Shown: positions 45,587 to 54,851 of the stretch, piece by piece
How positions within the stretch are numbered: the first letter of the stretch is position 1
Layout of the letters: the number at the start of each line of letters is the position of its first letter
Made by a program: the position numbers and the translations under genes
Assembly: GCA_965279315.1 (NCBI GenBank)
Contig: OZ257145.1
Span: 248,001-312,000, forward strand
Reading direction: 5' to 3'
DNA length: 64,000 nucleotides
Origin: JAPWJZ01 sp965279315
Lineage (GTDB): Bacteria > Pseudomonadota > Alphaproteobacteria > Micavibrionales > UBA2020
Notes under the pieces: generated by a model
Told to the model about the DNA's origin: nothing
Database searches by the model: none
Seen by the model: the letters and a program-made list of their open reading frames with translations, nothing else

Positions 45587-47629
45587 ATGGAATCCAATAT
45601 CCAGTTCATTTACGCGATTGTCGCGATCATCGCGATTGTCGCCATCATGTTCAATTTCCTCGTCAACGTGGGGTCGAAAGAAATCGCGATCATGGAGCAG
45701 CGCTTCTTCGGCAAGGAACTGGATCCCGGCCACGTCTTCGCCATGCAAGGCGAAGTCGGCCTGAAGGCCGCATACCTTTCCCCCGGCCTGCATGTGGTGC
45801 TGTGGCCGATCGTGCGCGTCGTGTACAAGCCCGATTTCCTCACCATCGGCGCGGATGAACTGGGCATCGTGGAGGCAACCGACGGCCAGGCGCTGTCATC
45901 CGGCCGCATTTTCGCCGACGACCCCGCCGGTGAAACGCATAACAATTTCCAGGACCCCCTCGCCTTCATGGCGAATAACGGCATTCGCGGCAAGCAGCTG
46001 CGCTTCCTGACCAACGGCACGTTCAAGATCAACCCGTATCTTTTCAAAGTCAGCAAGATCAAGAAAACCTTCATCCCCGAAGGCTCGATCGGCGTGGTCA
46101 CGGCATCCGACGGCGCGCCGCTGAACCGCCTGCTCGGCCATAGCGTTGCCGGCCACGACAACTTCCAGAAGGCGGAATCATTCCTGAAAAACGGCGGCCA
46201 GAAAGGCCCGCAGATCGATTTCCTGCGCCCCGGCACGTACAACATCAACACCGAAATTTTCCGCGTCGAAGTGCGCGAAGCGGTGAAGGTGGGCGAAAAT
46301 GAAATCGGCGTCGTCGATTCACGCGACGGCCTGCCCATGAACGAACATGAAGTCGTCGTGCAGACCCCCGAAAACCACGACAATTTCCAGGACGGCGAGA
46401 AATTCCTGAAAAACGGCGGCCAGCGCGGCCCGCAGGAAAATATCCTGACCCCCGGCACCTATTACATCAACCCCTACCTGTTTTCCGTCACGAAACACAA
46501 ACAGACGACGATCAAGCAGGGCGAAGTCGGCGTGATGATTTCCAACATCGGCAAGGACCCGTCGGAATTCAACACGCCCGAGCGTCAGGCCGAAGATGCG
46601 TCGGATGACAAAGGCCGCACGCGCCATGTGGTCAGCCGCGGTTTCCGCGGCATCCAGCGCGAAGTGCTGGGGCCAGGCTCATACAACATCAACCCGCTCG
46701 CCTATTACGTCATCATCATCCCGACGGTGACGCGTTCCGTCGAATGGAGCGCGGAGAGCAACCAGGCGGCGGGCGCCGCAAGCTTCGATCCCTTCGAAGT
46801 CGTCTCGCATGACGGCTTCCCGATGAAGGTGGAAGTGCGCTGCCAGTACCGGATCCTGCCCGAAAACGCGCCCTATGTGGTGCAGAAGATCGGCAGCGTG
46901 GCACAATTGGAATCGAACGTGCTGCATCCGCAGATCGACGGCATCTTCCGCGCGCAGGTCGCGCGGTCGCCCGCCATCGCATACCAGCAGAACCGCGCCG
47001 AAGAACAGAAAATGGCCGAAGAGGCCGTGCGCCAGGATTTGACCAAATACCGCGTCGAGGTCGTCTCCGTCATGGTCACCAATATCCATTTGCCCGAAGC
47101 CCTGATGCGCACGACGCAGCAGAAAAATCTGGCGGAGCAGGAAAAATCGATGTATGACGCGAAAAAAGACGCCGAAACGCGCCGCATCCAGTACGAAAAA
47201 ACCAAGACCGAAGCCGACCAGCAGGTGAAGATCTCCGCTGCCGAAGCCGGCATCATGGTCGCCCAGCACGAAGCGAAGCAGACCGAAGAACGCGCCCGCG
47301 GCGACGCCGCCCGCGTGCGTATGCTCGCCGAAGCCGAAGCAACGCGCACCAAGCAGATCGGTGATGCCGAAGCATCGATCATCCAGGCAAAGGGCGAGGC
47401 GCAGGCGAAAGCCTATCGCGACCAGGCATCCGCTCTCACCCCGTCCGGCGTCACCTCGGTCGAGATCATGAAGGCGATTTCGCTCGCGGGCCTGAAAATC
47501 ACCCCCGACATCCTCGTCTCGGGCGCGAACAGCGACGGCTCCGGCAACAACGGCGGCGGCCTTGTCAACGTGCTGCTTGGCCGCATGCTGCAGGAAACGA
47601 AATCGGCGAATGACGGAAAAGCGGCTTAA
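45587..47629 (+). CDS. SPFH (band 7/flotillin-like) protein with N-terminal tandem repeats
   Basis: 680 residues from ATG at 45587 (AGGGG seven bases upstream). One N-terminal membrane helix (IQFIYAIVAIIAIVAIMFNF). Residues ~87-383 hold four related segments of about 73 residues, each reading roughly 'GxVxxxDG... FLKNGGQxGPQ... LxPGTYxINPYLFxV'; the second and third are close copies, the fourth is degenerate. An SPFH domain follows (about 384-560: FEVVSHDGFPMKVEVRCQYRI ... IHLPEALMRTTQQKN), then a long Ala/Glu/Lys coiled coil (to ~640) and a Gly/Asn tail. SPFH proteins form large oligomers on membranes. No NfeD partner nearby. Monocistronic by context. Confidence 0.85.
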   Translation: MESNIQFIYAIVAIIAIVAIMFNFLVNVGSKEIAIMEQRFFGKELDPGHVFAMQGEVGLKAAYLSPGLHVVLWPIVRVVYKPDFLTIGADELGIVEATDGQALSSGRIFADDPAGETHNNFQDPLAFMANNGIRGKQLRFLTNGTFKINPYLFKVSKIKKTFIPEGSIGVVTASDGAPLNRLLGHSVAGHDNFQKAESFLKNGGQKGPQIDFLRPGTYNINTEIFRVEVREAVKVGENEIGVVDSRDGLPMNEHEVVVQTPENHDNFQDGEKFLKNGGQRGPQENILTPGTYYINPYLFSVTKHKQTTIKQGEVGVMISNIGKDPSEFNTPERQAEDASDDKGRTRHVVSRGFRGIQREVLGPGSYNINPLAYYVIIIPTVTRSVEWSAESNQAAGAASFDPFEVVSHDGFPMKVEVRCQYRILPENAPYVVQKIGSVAQLESNVLHPQIDGIFRAQVARSPAIAYQQNRAEEQKMAEEAVRQDLTKYRVEVVSVMVTNIHLPEALMRTTQQKNLAEQEKSMYDAKKDAETRRIQYEKTKTEADQQVKISAAEAGIMVAQHEAKQTEERARGDAARVRMLAEAEATRTKQIGDAEASIIQAKGEAQAKAYRDQASALTPSGVTSVEIMKAISLAGLKITPDILVSGANSDGSGNNGGGLVNVLLGRMLQETKSANDGKAA

Positions 47630-47632
47630 GCT

Positions 47633-47950
47633 TTATATCGGGTAGAAAACCGAGCCCGCAAAAGCAAGCAGGGCACCCGCCAACCCGACAACGCCCAGTA
47701 TCACGCATGGCCTGCGTGGCAGTTTCAGCTGCATGGCCAATGCCGTCAGGACAATCAGGGACAGAAAGACATACCCTGCACCGTGGCATACTGCAGCGGC
47801 ACCATCGAGCGTGTAGGCACCACTGAGTCGCGTCGAGCCTGTGTAATGATGCGTGCCGATTGCCACGAACCCACGAGCTGCCAGCAGCAGCGCGAGGAAT
47901 GAAAGGATAGCGGTAAAAATCCATTCAGCCGGTTTTTTTGGTTTTTCCAT
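47633..47950 (-). CDS. Small membrane protein, unknown
   Basis: 105 residues with three predicted membrane helices (WIFTAILSFLALLLAARGFVA, GAGYVFLSLIVLTALAMQL, VILGVVGLAGALLAFAGSVF). No family recognised. A weak GGAATT lies before the ATG. It follows the FAD oxidase gene by ten bases on the same strand, so it may be the third gene of that operon, and is convergent with the SPFH gene. Confidence 0.6.
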   Translation of the reverse strand: MEKPKKPAEWIFTAILSFLALLLAARGFVAIGTHHYTGSTRLSGAYTLDGAAAVCHGAGYVFLSLIVLTALAMQLKLPRRPCVILGVVGLAGALLAFAGSVFYPI

Positions 47951-47959
47951 TTTTAATTC

Positions 47960-49420
47960 CTACCCGAACATTTTCTTGTAATGCCGGTACCAGTCGCTCT
48001 GGAACACTTCGCCGGGGTCGTAGGATTGTTTCAGCGACAGCAGGCGGGGCAGCCTGGGATAGGCTTTTTCCACCTGTTCCTTCAGCGCCCAGCGGTGATA
48101 GGTGAGGTAATAGGTGCCGCCGAGTGAAATCGCGATATCGTAGAGCGTGCGGAAATCATGCTTCGCTTTTTCGATGCCGGCATCGGTATGCACGACATAC
48201 AGGTTGAAGATGATGCAGGCGTAATCTTCACGTGCCCAGGGCAGGAAGCTTTCGGCATCCGCTTTAATAAACCGCACCGTGCCATAGATAATATCCATGC
48301 CATTTTGCAGGGCGGCCTTGCGCGCGGTTTCCATGAATTCTGCGAATTTTGCGCGCGGCACATAGACTTCGCTGAGCATCAGCGACGATCCCGCCGCTTC
48401 GCCGCGCTCTTTCGCGAATTCGCGGTTGAAATCTTTTAGATAGATACCCGTCTGGTGCACATCCGACCAGTAAATCTGGCCATTCGTTTCAAGGTAATGG
48501 TCGCGGTAAACTTCATAGGCGCGTTTTTTGTCGAGATGCGCAAGGCGGTAGAGCCCTTTCCACGCCTCCAGTCCCAAATCATGCGACGCGTCCGACACCG
48601 GCGTATCGTCGGGCACAGGCACGTAACAGGTGAAGATGCCGCGGCGCATGAAATCGTCGGATTTTTCATCGGTCATATACTGGAAATCGCCGTAAAGGTA
48701 TCCGTCCTTCACGCGCTGTTCCACCGCCGCGATCAGGTCAGCGGCCATGATGACATCGACCACGCGTTTCAGCTTGATACGCTTGCCGAGTCGTAACTTG
48801 ATCGTGTTGATGATGCCGAACAGCCCGTAGCCGCCGATGACTTGTTTAAACAGCTCTGCGTTTTCGTCACGGCTGCAATTGACCAGCTGTTCATCCGCCG
48901 TCAGCAGCGTGAAGGATTCGATATCGCTGATGATCGGCGGTTTCACCAGACTGCGGCCATGGATGTTCGATGCCAGCGCGCCGCCCAGCGTCAACGCGTC
49001 CGCGCCCGTCTGTTTCTGGATGACGCAGAGATCCGGCGCGTTTTTGTTCAGGTGCGCGATCAGCTGCGGCCACATGATGCCCGATTCAACCTCGACGATT
49101 TTCGCGGCAGAATCGAGCGAGATAACCTTGTTCATCGACCGCATGTCGAACAGCGTGGTATCGGCGCCGAATTGCTGGCCGCCCATCGCGTGGCGCGCAC
49201 CGGAAATGCTCACCTTCTGGCCGAGGCGTTTGGCGTAAGACAGCCCGCGTATCAGGTCGCCGGTGCCTTCGGGTTTCAGGATTTCGGCAACGGTCGTGGG
49301 GTTCAGCTGGGAATGCACGTCATTCACCTGCTCCCCGGCGGCCAGCAGTTTTGCGGGGCGCAGGAAAGGCAGCGACGACGCGGCAACCGCGCCCGCTTTC
49401 AGGAAATCACGGCGTTTCAT
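47960..49420 (-). CDS. Tat-exported FAD-binding oxidoreductase (sugar-lactone oxidase type)
   Basis: 486 residues. The start MKRRDFLKAGAVAASSLPFL is a clear twin-arginine signal, so the folded flavoprotein is exported. The body has the FAD_binding_4 (PCMH) fold: GQKVSISGARHAMGGQQF, VEVESGIMWPQLIAHL, TLGGALASNIHGRS and GGYGLFGIINTIKLRLG. The C-terminus ends SLKQSYDPGEVFQSDWYRHYKKMFG, as in aldonolactone/berberine-bridge-like oxidases. Substrate unknown. It overlaps the membrane gene upstream by 14 bases; a haem-free 6-7-helix membrane protein beside an exported oxidase may be its anchor or electron acceptor (inference). A paralogue without signal lies at 59897-61366. Confidence 0.85.
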   Translation of the reverse strand: MKRRDFLKAGAVAASSLPFLRPAKLLAAGEQVNDVHSQLNPTTVAEILKPEGTGDLIRGLSYAKRLGQKVSISGARHAMGGQQFGADTTLFDMRSMNKVISLDSAAKIVEVESGIMWPQLIAHLNKNAPDLCVIQKQTGADALTLGGALASNIHGRSLVKPPIISDIESFTLLTADEQLVNCSRDENAELFKQVIGGYGLFGIINTIKLRLGKRIKLKRVVDVIMAADLIAAVEQRVKDGYLYGDFQYMTDEKSDDFMRRGIFTCYVPVPDDTPVSDASHDLGLEAWKGLYRLAHLDKKRAYEVYRDHYLETNGQIYWSDVHQTGIYLKDFNREFAKERGEAAGSSLMLSEVYVPRAKFAEFMETARKAALQNGMDIIYGTVRFIKADAESFLPWAREDYACIIFNLYVVHTDAGIEKAKHDFRTLYDIAISLGGTYYLTYHRWALKEQVEKAYPRLPRLLSLKQSYDPGEVFQSDWYRHYKKMFG

Positions 49421-50045
49421 GTTTTGCTCCGGTCAGATGGCGGGCGCAGAGGTAAATCAGGATGATGGCGGAAAACTGGATCAGGTGGAACAGCGCGTTA
49501 TGGTCGAAATAAACCGCATGCAGCGCAACCTTGAAATGCTGCACGCCTGCGCCGGCGAAAGTCAGCAGCAATCCCGCGATGCCAGCCAGCACAGCGGGCG
49601 CGCGCGTCTTGCGCCAGACACAGATGAAACCCGTCAACATGAACAAAACGGCGGGCAGGTAATTCGCCAGCGCGACCGCAAAACCCGATTCATATTGCGA
49701 GATATAAAAACAGTAACCGAGCAGTTCCAGCAGCGCGACACGCTGCACAACCGCAACCGTTTTCGCGGGCAGCAGCAGCACCGCGCCGATGCACCAGCCC
49801 GCCAGCGCCATGACGCCCAGCGATGCGAGCGTGAGCAGCCATAAATTCACATGAATTTCGGATGCTTCATCGGCAAAAAATCCATGCACCAGCGCGCCCG
49901 CAAAAGCCCCGATCCCGATGCCCGTGAACATCATCAGGAATGCCGCGCGCAATGGCGAATTCGGCGCGCGCAGCGTCAATGCCGCGACCACCGCGCATTC
50001 GGCGGCGACGATAAAATCGGTGATGGTGACGGCGGGCTCCAGCAT
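49407..50045 (-). CDS. Polytopic membrane protein, unknown
   Basis: 212 residues, six or seven hydrophobic helices (for example IVAAECAVVAALTL, AAFLMMFTGIGIGAFAGALV, LWLLTLASLGVMALAGWCIGAVLLL, LFHLIQFSAIILIYLCARHL). Several histidines lie at helix ends (VHGFF, GVQHF, HALFHL-like) which could bind metal or haem, but no motif is decisive. First gene of the operon with the FAD oxidase. A TTGAAT-16 bp-TACACT promoter ends six bases before the ATG, suggesting a leaderless message. Confidence 0.7.
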   Translation of the reverse strand: MLEPAVTITDFIVAAECAVVAALTLRAPNSPLRAAFLMMFTGIGIGAFAGALVHGFFADEASEIHVNLWLLTLASLGVMALAGWCIGAVLLLPAKTVAVVQRVALLELLGYCFYISQYESGFAVALANYLPAVLFMLTGFICVWRKTRAPAVLAGIAGLLLTFAGAGVQHFKVALHAVYFDHNALFHLIQFSAIILIYLCARHLTGAKHETP

Positions 50046-50051
50046 TGCTGC

Positions 50052-50079
50052 AGTGTAACAAAATACTGAAACAATTCAA
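50052..50079 (-). promoter_or_regulatory. Candidate leaderless promoter of the membrane protein/FAD oxidase operon
   Basis: Read on the minus strand: TTGAAT, 16-bp spacer, TACACT (50057-50052), then GCAGCA and the ATG at 50045. No ribosome-binding site. Weaker match than the trp and cupin promoters. Confidence 0.4.
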
Positions 50080-50147
50080 TATTTTAACGCTTCCGCTTTC
50101 TGCCTGTTCTGCTATAAACCTGATTATTAAAAATCGAGGAATCCCAG

Positions 50148-51410
50148 ATGACCAAAAGCGCAGGCGAACCCGGCATTTTCGCGCAAATGACGCAGGACAA
50201 AATCGTGGCGCTGACGATTTTGGTCGCGGCCTTCGGCTATTTCGTCGATGTGTTCGACCTGCTGCTATTCAATATTCTGCGCGTGCCCTCGCTCAAGGAT
50301 TTGGGCGTGCCGGAGGACCAGCTGCTCGACCAGGGCGTGTTCCTGCTGAACACGCAAATGGCCGGGCTGCTGGTCGGCGGATTTTTCTGGGGCGTGGCGG
50401 GCGACAAGTTCGGCCGCCTCTCCGTTTTGTTCGGGTCGATCATCCTTTATTCCTGCGGCAATATCGCGAATGCATTTGTCTCGTCGGTCGATCAATATGC
50501 GGTCTTGCGCTTTATCACGGGGCTGGGCCTGGCGGGCGAGCTGGGCGTGGGCGTGACGCTGGCATCCGAATTGCTGCCGCGCAAACTGCGCGGGCTGGGT
50601 ACCACCTTTATCGCGTCGATCGGCGTGATGGGCGCGGTGGCGGCGGGCATCATTGCGCATTACGTGACGTGGCGGCATGCGTATATGATCGGCGGCGGCA
50701 TGGGTTTCGCGCTGCTGCTGCTGCGCATCGGCGTCAAGGAATCCGGCATGTTCAAGAAAATCGTCGCCGCAGGGCCGGCGGTTGCGCGCGGCAATATCCT
50801 GATGTTCTTCCGCGACCTCGACCTGTTCCGCCGGTACATGGCGGTGCTGATGATCGGCGCGCCGCTGTGGTGCGTGGTCGGCATGTTCATCACCTTCACC
50901 CCCGAATTCGCCAAGGATTTCGGCATGGCGGGCACGCTGCCCACCGCCGCGAACGCGGTTTTGTGGTGCTATGTGGGGTTGACCGTCGGCGACATGCTGA
51001 GCGGCCTCATCAGCCAGTACCTGCAAAGCCGCCGCAAATCGATTGCGCTGTCGCTGGTCTTCCTGACCATTTCCACGCTGGTTTTCACGCATGTCACGCC
51101 GTCCTCGGTCGAGATGTATTATGCCATGTGCTGCCTGATGGGCATCGGCGCGGGATACTGGGCGATGTTCGTGCAGATCGGGGCGGAGCAGTTCGGCACC
51201 AACCTGCGCGCCACCGCCGCCACCAGCGTGCCGAACGTGGCGCGCGGCCTTGCCATTCCCATCACCCTCGGCTTCCGCGCGCTGATCCCTGCCCTTGGCG
51301 TGACGGGCGGCGGACTTGCCGTATTCGCGGTTGTTATGACGCTTGCCTTCGCGGGCCTCTGGCTCGTCAAGGAAACATTCCATGACGACCTCGACTATGT
51401 GGAAAAATAG
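50148..51410 (+). CDS. MFS transporter
   Basis: 420 residues, twelve predicted membrane helices. MFS motif A is present between helices 2 and 3 (GVAGDKFGRLSVLFGS) and a second copy-like region near the middle; GLGLAGELGVGVTLASELLPRKLRG resembles the metabolite:H+ symporter group (sugar-phosphate/organic-acid branch). GAGGA stands before the ATG, and TATAAA at 50113-50118 is a possible -10. It heads the row MFS-FecR-aceB-puuD, all on one strand with short gaps, so urate, another purine or a C2-C4 acid is a reasonable but unproven substrate. Confidence 0.85.
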   Translation: MTKSAGEPGIFAQMTQDKIVALTILVAAFGYFVDVFDLLLFNILRVPSLKDLGVPEDQLLDQGVFLLNTQMAGLLVGGFFWGVAGDKFGRLSVLFGSIILYSCGNIANAFVSSVDQYAVLRFITGLGLAGELGVGVTLASELLPRKLRGLGTTFIASIGVMGAVAAGIIAHYVTWRHAYMIGGGMGFALLLLRIGVKESGMFKKIVAAGPAVARGNILMFFRDLDLFRRYMAVLMIGAPLWCVVGMFITFTPEFAKDFGMAGTLPTAANAVLWCYVGLTVGDMLSGLISQYLQSRRKSIALSLVFLTISTLVFTHVTPSSVEMYYAMCCLMGIGAGYWAMFVQIGAEQFGTNLRATAATSVPNVARGLAIPITLGFRALIPALGVTGGGLAVFAVVMTLAFAGLWLVKETFHDDLDYVEK

Positions 51411-51447
51411 CAGGACTGGTGATAGGCTTGGCGCATAGGAGATTTTC

Positions 51448-52077
51448 ATGAAATATCTTTTTCTCGCCGTCGTTTTGTTTTTCGCAAGCCCCTCGCAGGC
51501 GGCGGAATTCGCAGGGTATGTCCGCGAAGTCTCGGGCGATGTCACCATCGACCGTGGCGCGGGCGCGAAGGAACTGCACAAGGGCGACGATATCGCCATC
51601 AACGACAAGATCATGACCGGCAAGGACGGCCGCACCAAAATCGAATTCGCCGATGGCGGCGAGCTGGTGCTGGCGCAGCATGGTAGCCTGAAAATCGACC
51701 AGTATGTGTACGACCCGAAAAAGCCGCATGACGGCAAGGCGGAAATGACGGTGCTGGACAGCGCCTTCGCCTTCACCGGCGGCTGGATGGACAAGGGCGA
51801 CAAATCCGACGTGAAAATGAACCTGAATTTTGGCACCATCGGCGTGCGCGGCACGAAAATCATGCGCGCGATGAACGGCAAGGAATGCTGGATCTACCTG
51901 CAATCCGGCCATATCGATGTGTATAACAAGGGCGGCAAGGTGTCGCTGAACCCGGGCGAAGGCACGATCATGTCGGCCAAGACCAAAGCCCCCGCAGCGC
52001 CCCATGTCTGGCCGAAAAAAGAAATCGCATGGATTTCCGCGAATGTGGCGGGTGAAGCGAAAGAATGGAAACCGTAA
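51448..52077 (+). CDS. Periplasmic FecR-domain protein
   Basis: 209 residues with a Sec signal (MKYLFLAVVLFFASPSQAAE). Residues ~20-110 form the FecR-type domain (REVSGDVTIDRGAGAKELHKGDDIAINDKIMTGKDGRTKIEFADGGELVLAQ), followed by NFGTIGVRGTKI, LQSGHIDVYNKGG and LNPGEGTIM. Unlike iron-siderophore FecR there is no membrane segment and no sigma factor beside it; many such stand-alone FecR-domain proteins are secreted or bind a ligand or polymer. Role here unknown. One base separates its stop from malate synthase. Confidence 0.8.
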   Translation: MKYLFLAVVLFFASPSQAAEFAGYVREVSGDVTIDRGAGAKELHKGDDIAINDKIMTGKDGRTKIEFADGGELVLAQHGSLKIDQYVYDPKKPHDGKAEMTVLDSAFAFTGGWMDKGDKSDVKMNLNFGTIGVRGTKIMRAMNGKECWIYLQSGHIDVYNKGGKVSLNPGEGTIMSAKTKAPAAPHVWPKKEIAWISANVAGEAKEWKP

Positions 52078-52078
52078 C

Positions 52079-53623
52079 ATGTTTGCCGTGACCGCGCCGC
52101 AAGTTGCAGGACAGGACGAGATTTTAACGCCGGAAGCTTTCGCGTTCCTGGAAGGCCTCGAGAAAAAATTCGGCGTGCGCCGCCGCCAGCTGATGGCGGA
52201 GCGCGGGCAGCTGCAGGAAAAACTCGATGGCGGCTGGAACCCCGATTTCCCCGCCGAAACCAAATCGATCCGCGATGCGGAATGGAAAGTGCGCCCCGCG
52301 CCCGCTGACCTCCTCGACCGCCGCGTCGAAATCACCGGCCCGCCCGACCGCAAGATGGTCATCAATGCGCTCAATTCCGGCGCGTCGTGTTTCATGGCGG
52401 ATTTCGAGGATTCGAACACGCCGACCTGGGCAAACCAGATTGCGGGACAGGTCAACCTGCGCGACGCGAATGATCGCGCGATTGAATTCAGGGATGCGGC
52501 CAGCGGCAAGGAATACAAATTAAAGGACAAAACCGCCGTGCTGCTGGTGCGCCCGCGCGGGCTGCATATGGAAGAAAAACACATGAAGCTGGACGGGCAA
52601 TTTTTGTCCGCTTCATTTTTCGATTTCGGCCTCTACCTGTTCCACAACCGCCGCGCGCCCTATTACTACCTGCCCAAGCTGGAAAGCTGGCAGGAGGCGC
52701 AATTGTGGAGCGACGTGATTTCATTCGCGGAAGATGAACTGCAGCTGCCGCGCGGCACGGTGCGCGTGACAGTGCTGATCGAAACGATCACCGCCGCGTT
52801 CCAGATGGACGAGATGCTGCACGCGTTGAAGGACCATATCGTCGGGTTGAACTGCGGTCGGTGGGATTATATCTTCAGCTACATCAAGAAATTCCGCAAC
52901 CGCGACGGTTTTATCGTGCCCGACCGCGGCACGGTCACGATGACCGCGCATTTCCTGCGCAGCTATTCGCTGAACCTGATCAAGACCTGCCACCGCCGCG
53001 GCGCACATGCGATGGGCGGCATGGCGGCGCAGATCCCGATCAAGAATGACGAGGCCGCAAACAACGCCGCGCTGGAAAAAGTCCGCGCCGACAAAACGCG
53101 GGAAGCAACCGACGGGCATGACGGCACCTGGGTTGCGCATCCCGCGCTTGTGCCGGTGGCGAAAGAAATTTTCGACCGGTTGATGCCGCAACCGAACCAG
53201 CTGGACAAGCTGCGCGCCGATGTGAGCATCACCGCATCCGACCTGCTGGCCGTGCCAGAGGGCAAGATCACCGAGGAAGGCCTGCGCCGCAACATCAATA
53301 TCGGCTTGCTGTATCTGAAGTCGTGGCTGGCGGGCAATGGCTGCGTGCCGATCCATAATTTGATGGAGGATGCGGCGACCGCCGAGATTTCACGCGCGCA
53401 ATTGTGGCAATGGCGCAGGCACAAGGCGACACTGGCCGATGGCCGCGTGATCGATGATGCGCTGATGCATGCGATGCTGTTGGGCGAGGCCGCGAAGCTG
53501 GACGCCGACAAATACACCAGCGCCGCCGCCGGCATGTTCGCGGGCATGGTGATGGGAGACCGTCTCGACGATTTCCTGACCACCAAGGCCTATGACTGGG
53601 TGCTGGAGGACGAGCGCGCATAA
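52079..53623 (+). CDS. aceB: Malate synthase A
   Basis: 514 residues from ATG at 52079. Condenses glyoxylate with acetyl-CoA to malate. Landmarks of the A form: LEGLEKKFGVRRRQLMAERG, GASCFMADFEDSNTPTW, VRPRGLHMEEKH, TVRVTVLIETITAAFQMDEMLHALKDHIVGLNCGRWDYIFSYIK (catalytic acid and Mg ligands) and MGGMAAQIPIK. Isocitrate lyase is not in the window; with puuD one base downstream, the glyoxylate most likely comes from urate breakdown. A frame open 75 bases further upstream overlaps the FecR gene and has no ribosome site. Confidence 0.93.
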   Translation: MFAVTAPQVAGQDEILTPEAFAFLEGLEKKFGVRRRQLMAERGQLQEKLDGGWNPDFPAETKSIRDAEWKVRPAPADLLDRRVEITGPPDRKMVINALNSGASCFMADFEDSNTPTWANQIAGQVNLRDANDRAIEFRDAASGKEYKLKDKTAVLLVRPRGLHMEEKHMKLDGQFLSASFFDFGLYLFHNRRAPYYYLPKLESWQEAQLWSDVISFAEDELQLPRGTVRVTVLIETITAAFQMDEMLHALKDHIVGLNCGRWDYIFSYIKKFRNRDGFIVPDRGTVTMTAHFLRSYSLNLIKTCHRRGAHAMGGMAAQIPIKNDEAANNAALEKVRADKTREATDGHDGTWVAHPALVPVAKEIFDRLMPQPNQLDKLRADVSITASDLLAVPEGKITEEGLRRNINIGLLYLKSWLAGNGCVPIHNLMEDAATAEISRAQLWQWRRHKATLADGRVIDDALMHAMLLGEAAKLDADKYTSAAAGMFAGMVMGDRLDDFLTTKAYDWVLEDERA

Positions 53624-54832
53624 ATGGAAATCGACGTCACCCAATGGCTGAGTTTGGCGCTGCGCTGGTTCCACCTGATGCTGGGCATCATGTGGATCGG
53701 TGCGTCGTTTTACTTTGTCTGGCTTGACCTGTCGCTCCGCCCCGCGAAAGATAAAAAAGACCAGGATGCGGGCGTTTCCGGCGAAGTCTGGGCGGTGCAT
53801 GGCGGCGGTTTTTACCACAAGAAAAAATATCTGGTTGCGCCCGAAGGCATGCCGGAGGATTTGCACTGGTTCAAATGGGAAGCCTACCTGACCTTCATCA
53901 GCGGTTTTTTCCTGCTCTGCCTGATGTATTACTGGCAGGCAGATTTGTACCTGATCGACAACGCCAAATACGCCTTCACGCCCGCGCAGGCAACCTTCAC
54001 AGGATTGGCGTTCCTGCTGGGCGGCTGGCTGTTTTATGATGAATTGTGCAAAAGCGCGTTGGGTGAAAACGTCAAAGTGTTTTCGGTCATCTGGGCGGTT
54101 GCCCTTATCGCCGCCGCGTATTTCCTGACGCAGATCTTTACGGGCCGCGGCGCGTTTATCCATGTGGGTGCGATGATCGGCACGGCGATGACGGCGAATG
54201 TTTTCGCGGTCATCATCCCGAACCAGAAAAAGGTCGTCGCCGCGCTGCTGTCAGGCGGCAAGCCCGATGCGAAATACGGCAAGATCGCCAAACAGCGGTC
54301 GATGCACAACAATTACATGACGCTGCCTGTGTTGCTCATCATGATCAGCAACCATTATCCGGTTTTGTATGCGGGCGCGTATAACTGGGCAATCCTGGCC
54401 GCGCTCGGCCTGTCGTCATGGCCGTTCCGCCATTATTTCAACCTGAAGGACCGTGGCATCACCGATTACCGTTTCATGGCGGCGGGGGTTGCGGGTTTCG
54501 CGCTGACCATCTGCGCGGCATCGGGGCTGTTCGCCACGCCCAAACCTGTCCAGCATATCGACGCGGCATCACCCGCGGAAATCCGCCAGATCGTGCGCAC
54601 GCATTGCAGCGGCTGCCACAGCGACACGCCGACACATGCCAGCGTGACCGAAGCGCCGAAGGGCGTCGCGTTTGATACGATGGAACAGATCAAGCAATAC
54701 GCCCCGCGCATCATCGAGCAGGCGGTGAAGGCCGACACGATGCCGCTTGGCAATGAAACCGGCATGACGGATGCGGAGCGCGCGAAACTGGGCGCAGGCC
54801 TTGCGCCGCAAGAGGCTGAAGCCAAACACTAA
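53624..54832 (+). CDS. puuD: Urate hydroxylase with cytochrome c domain
   Basis: Oxidises urate to 5-hydroxyisourate in the inner membrane and passes electrons to its own haem. 402 residues: about eight membrane helices (WLSLALRWFHLMLGIMWIGASFYFVW, AYLTFISGFFLLCLMYYW and so on), with KWEAYLTF and the RSMHNNYMTLPVLLIMISNHYP block typical of this integral membrane family, then a C-terminal cytochrome c domain with CSGCH at residues 328-332 and MPLGNETGMT for the sixth ligand. Directly follows malate synthase. uraH, encoding the next enzyme, is convergent. Confidence 0.93.
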   Translation: MEIDVTQWLSLALRWFHLMLGIMWIGASFYFVWLDLSLRPAKDKKDQDAGVSGEVWAVHGGGFYHKKKYLVAPEGMPEDLHWFKWEAYLTFISGFFLLCLMYYWQADLYLIDNAKYAFTPAQATFTGLAFLLGGWLFYDELCKSALGENVKVFSVIWAVALIAAAYFLTQIFTGRGAFIHVGAMIGTAMTANVFAVIIPNQKKVVAALLSGGKPDAKYGKIAKQRSMHNNYMTLPVLLIMISNHYPVLYAGAYNWAILAALGLSSWPFRHYFNLKDRGITDYRFMAAGVAGFALTICAASGLFATPKPVQHIDAASPAEIRQIVRTHCSGCHSDTPTHASVTEAPKGVAFDTMEQIKQYAPRIIEQAVKADTMPLGNETGMTDAERAKLGAGLAPQEAEAKH

Positions 54833-54851
54833 ATTGCGGCTATCGCAATTT
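54831..54851 (+). terminator. Hairpin at the end of puuD
   Basis: AAATTGCG (54831-54838) and CGCAATTT (54844-54851) with a five-base loop, starting on the puuD stop codon. AT-rich and without a long T-run, so a weak terminator. TTGACA-17 bp-TAGCCT follows at 54856-54884 but no plus-strand gene starts there; it would make RNA antisense to uraH. Confidence 0.45.

Noticed and set aside
50265..51881. Minus-strand 538-codon frame opposite the MFS and FecR genes
   Set aside because: Spans two well-supported plus-strand genes and their gap; no family signal.
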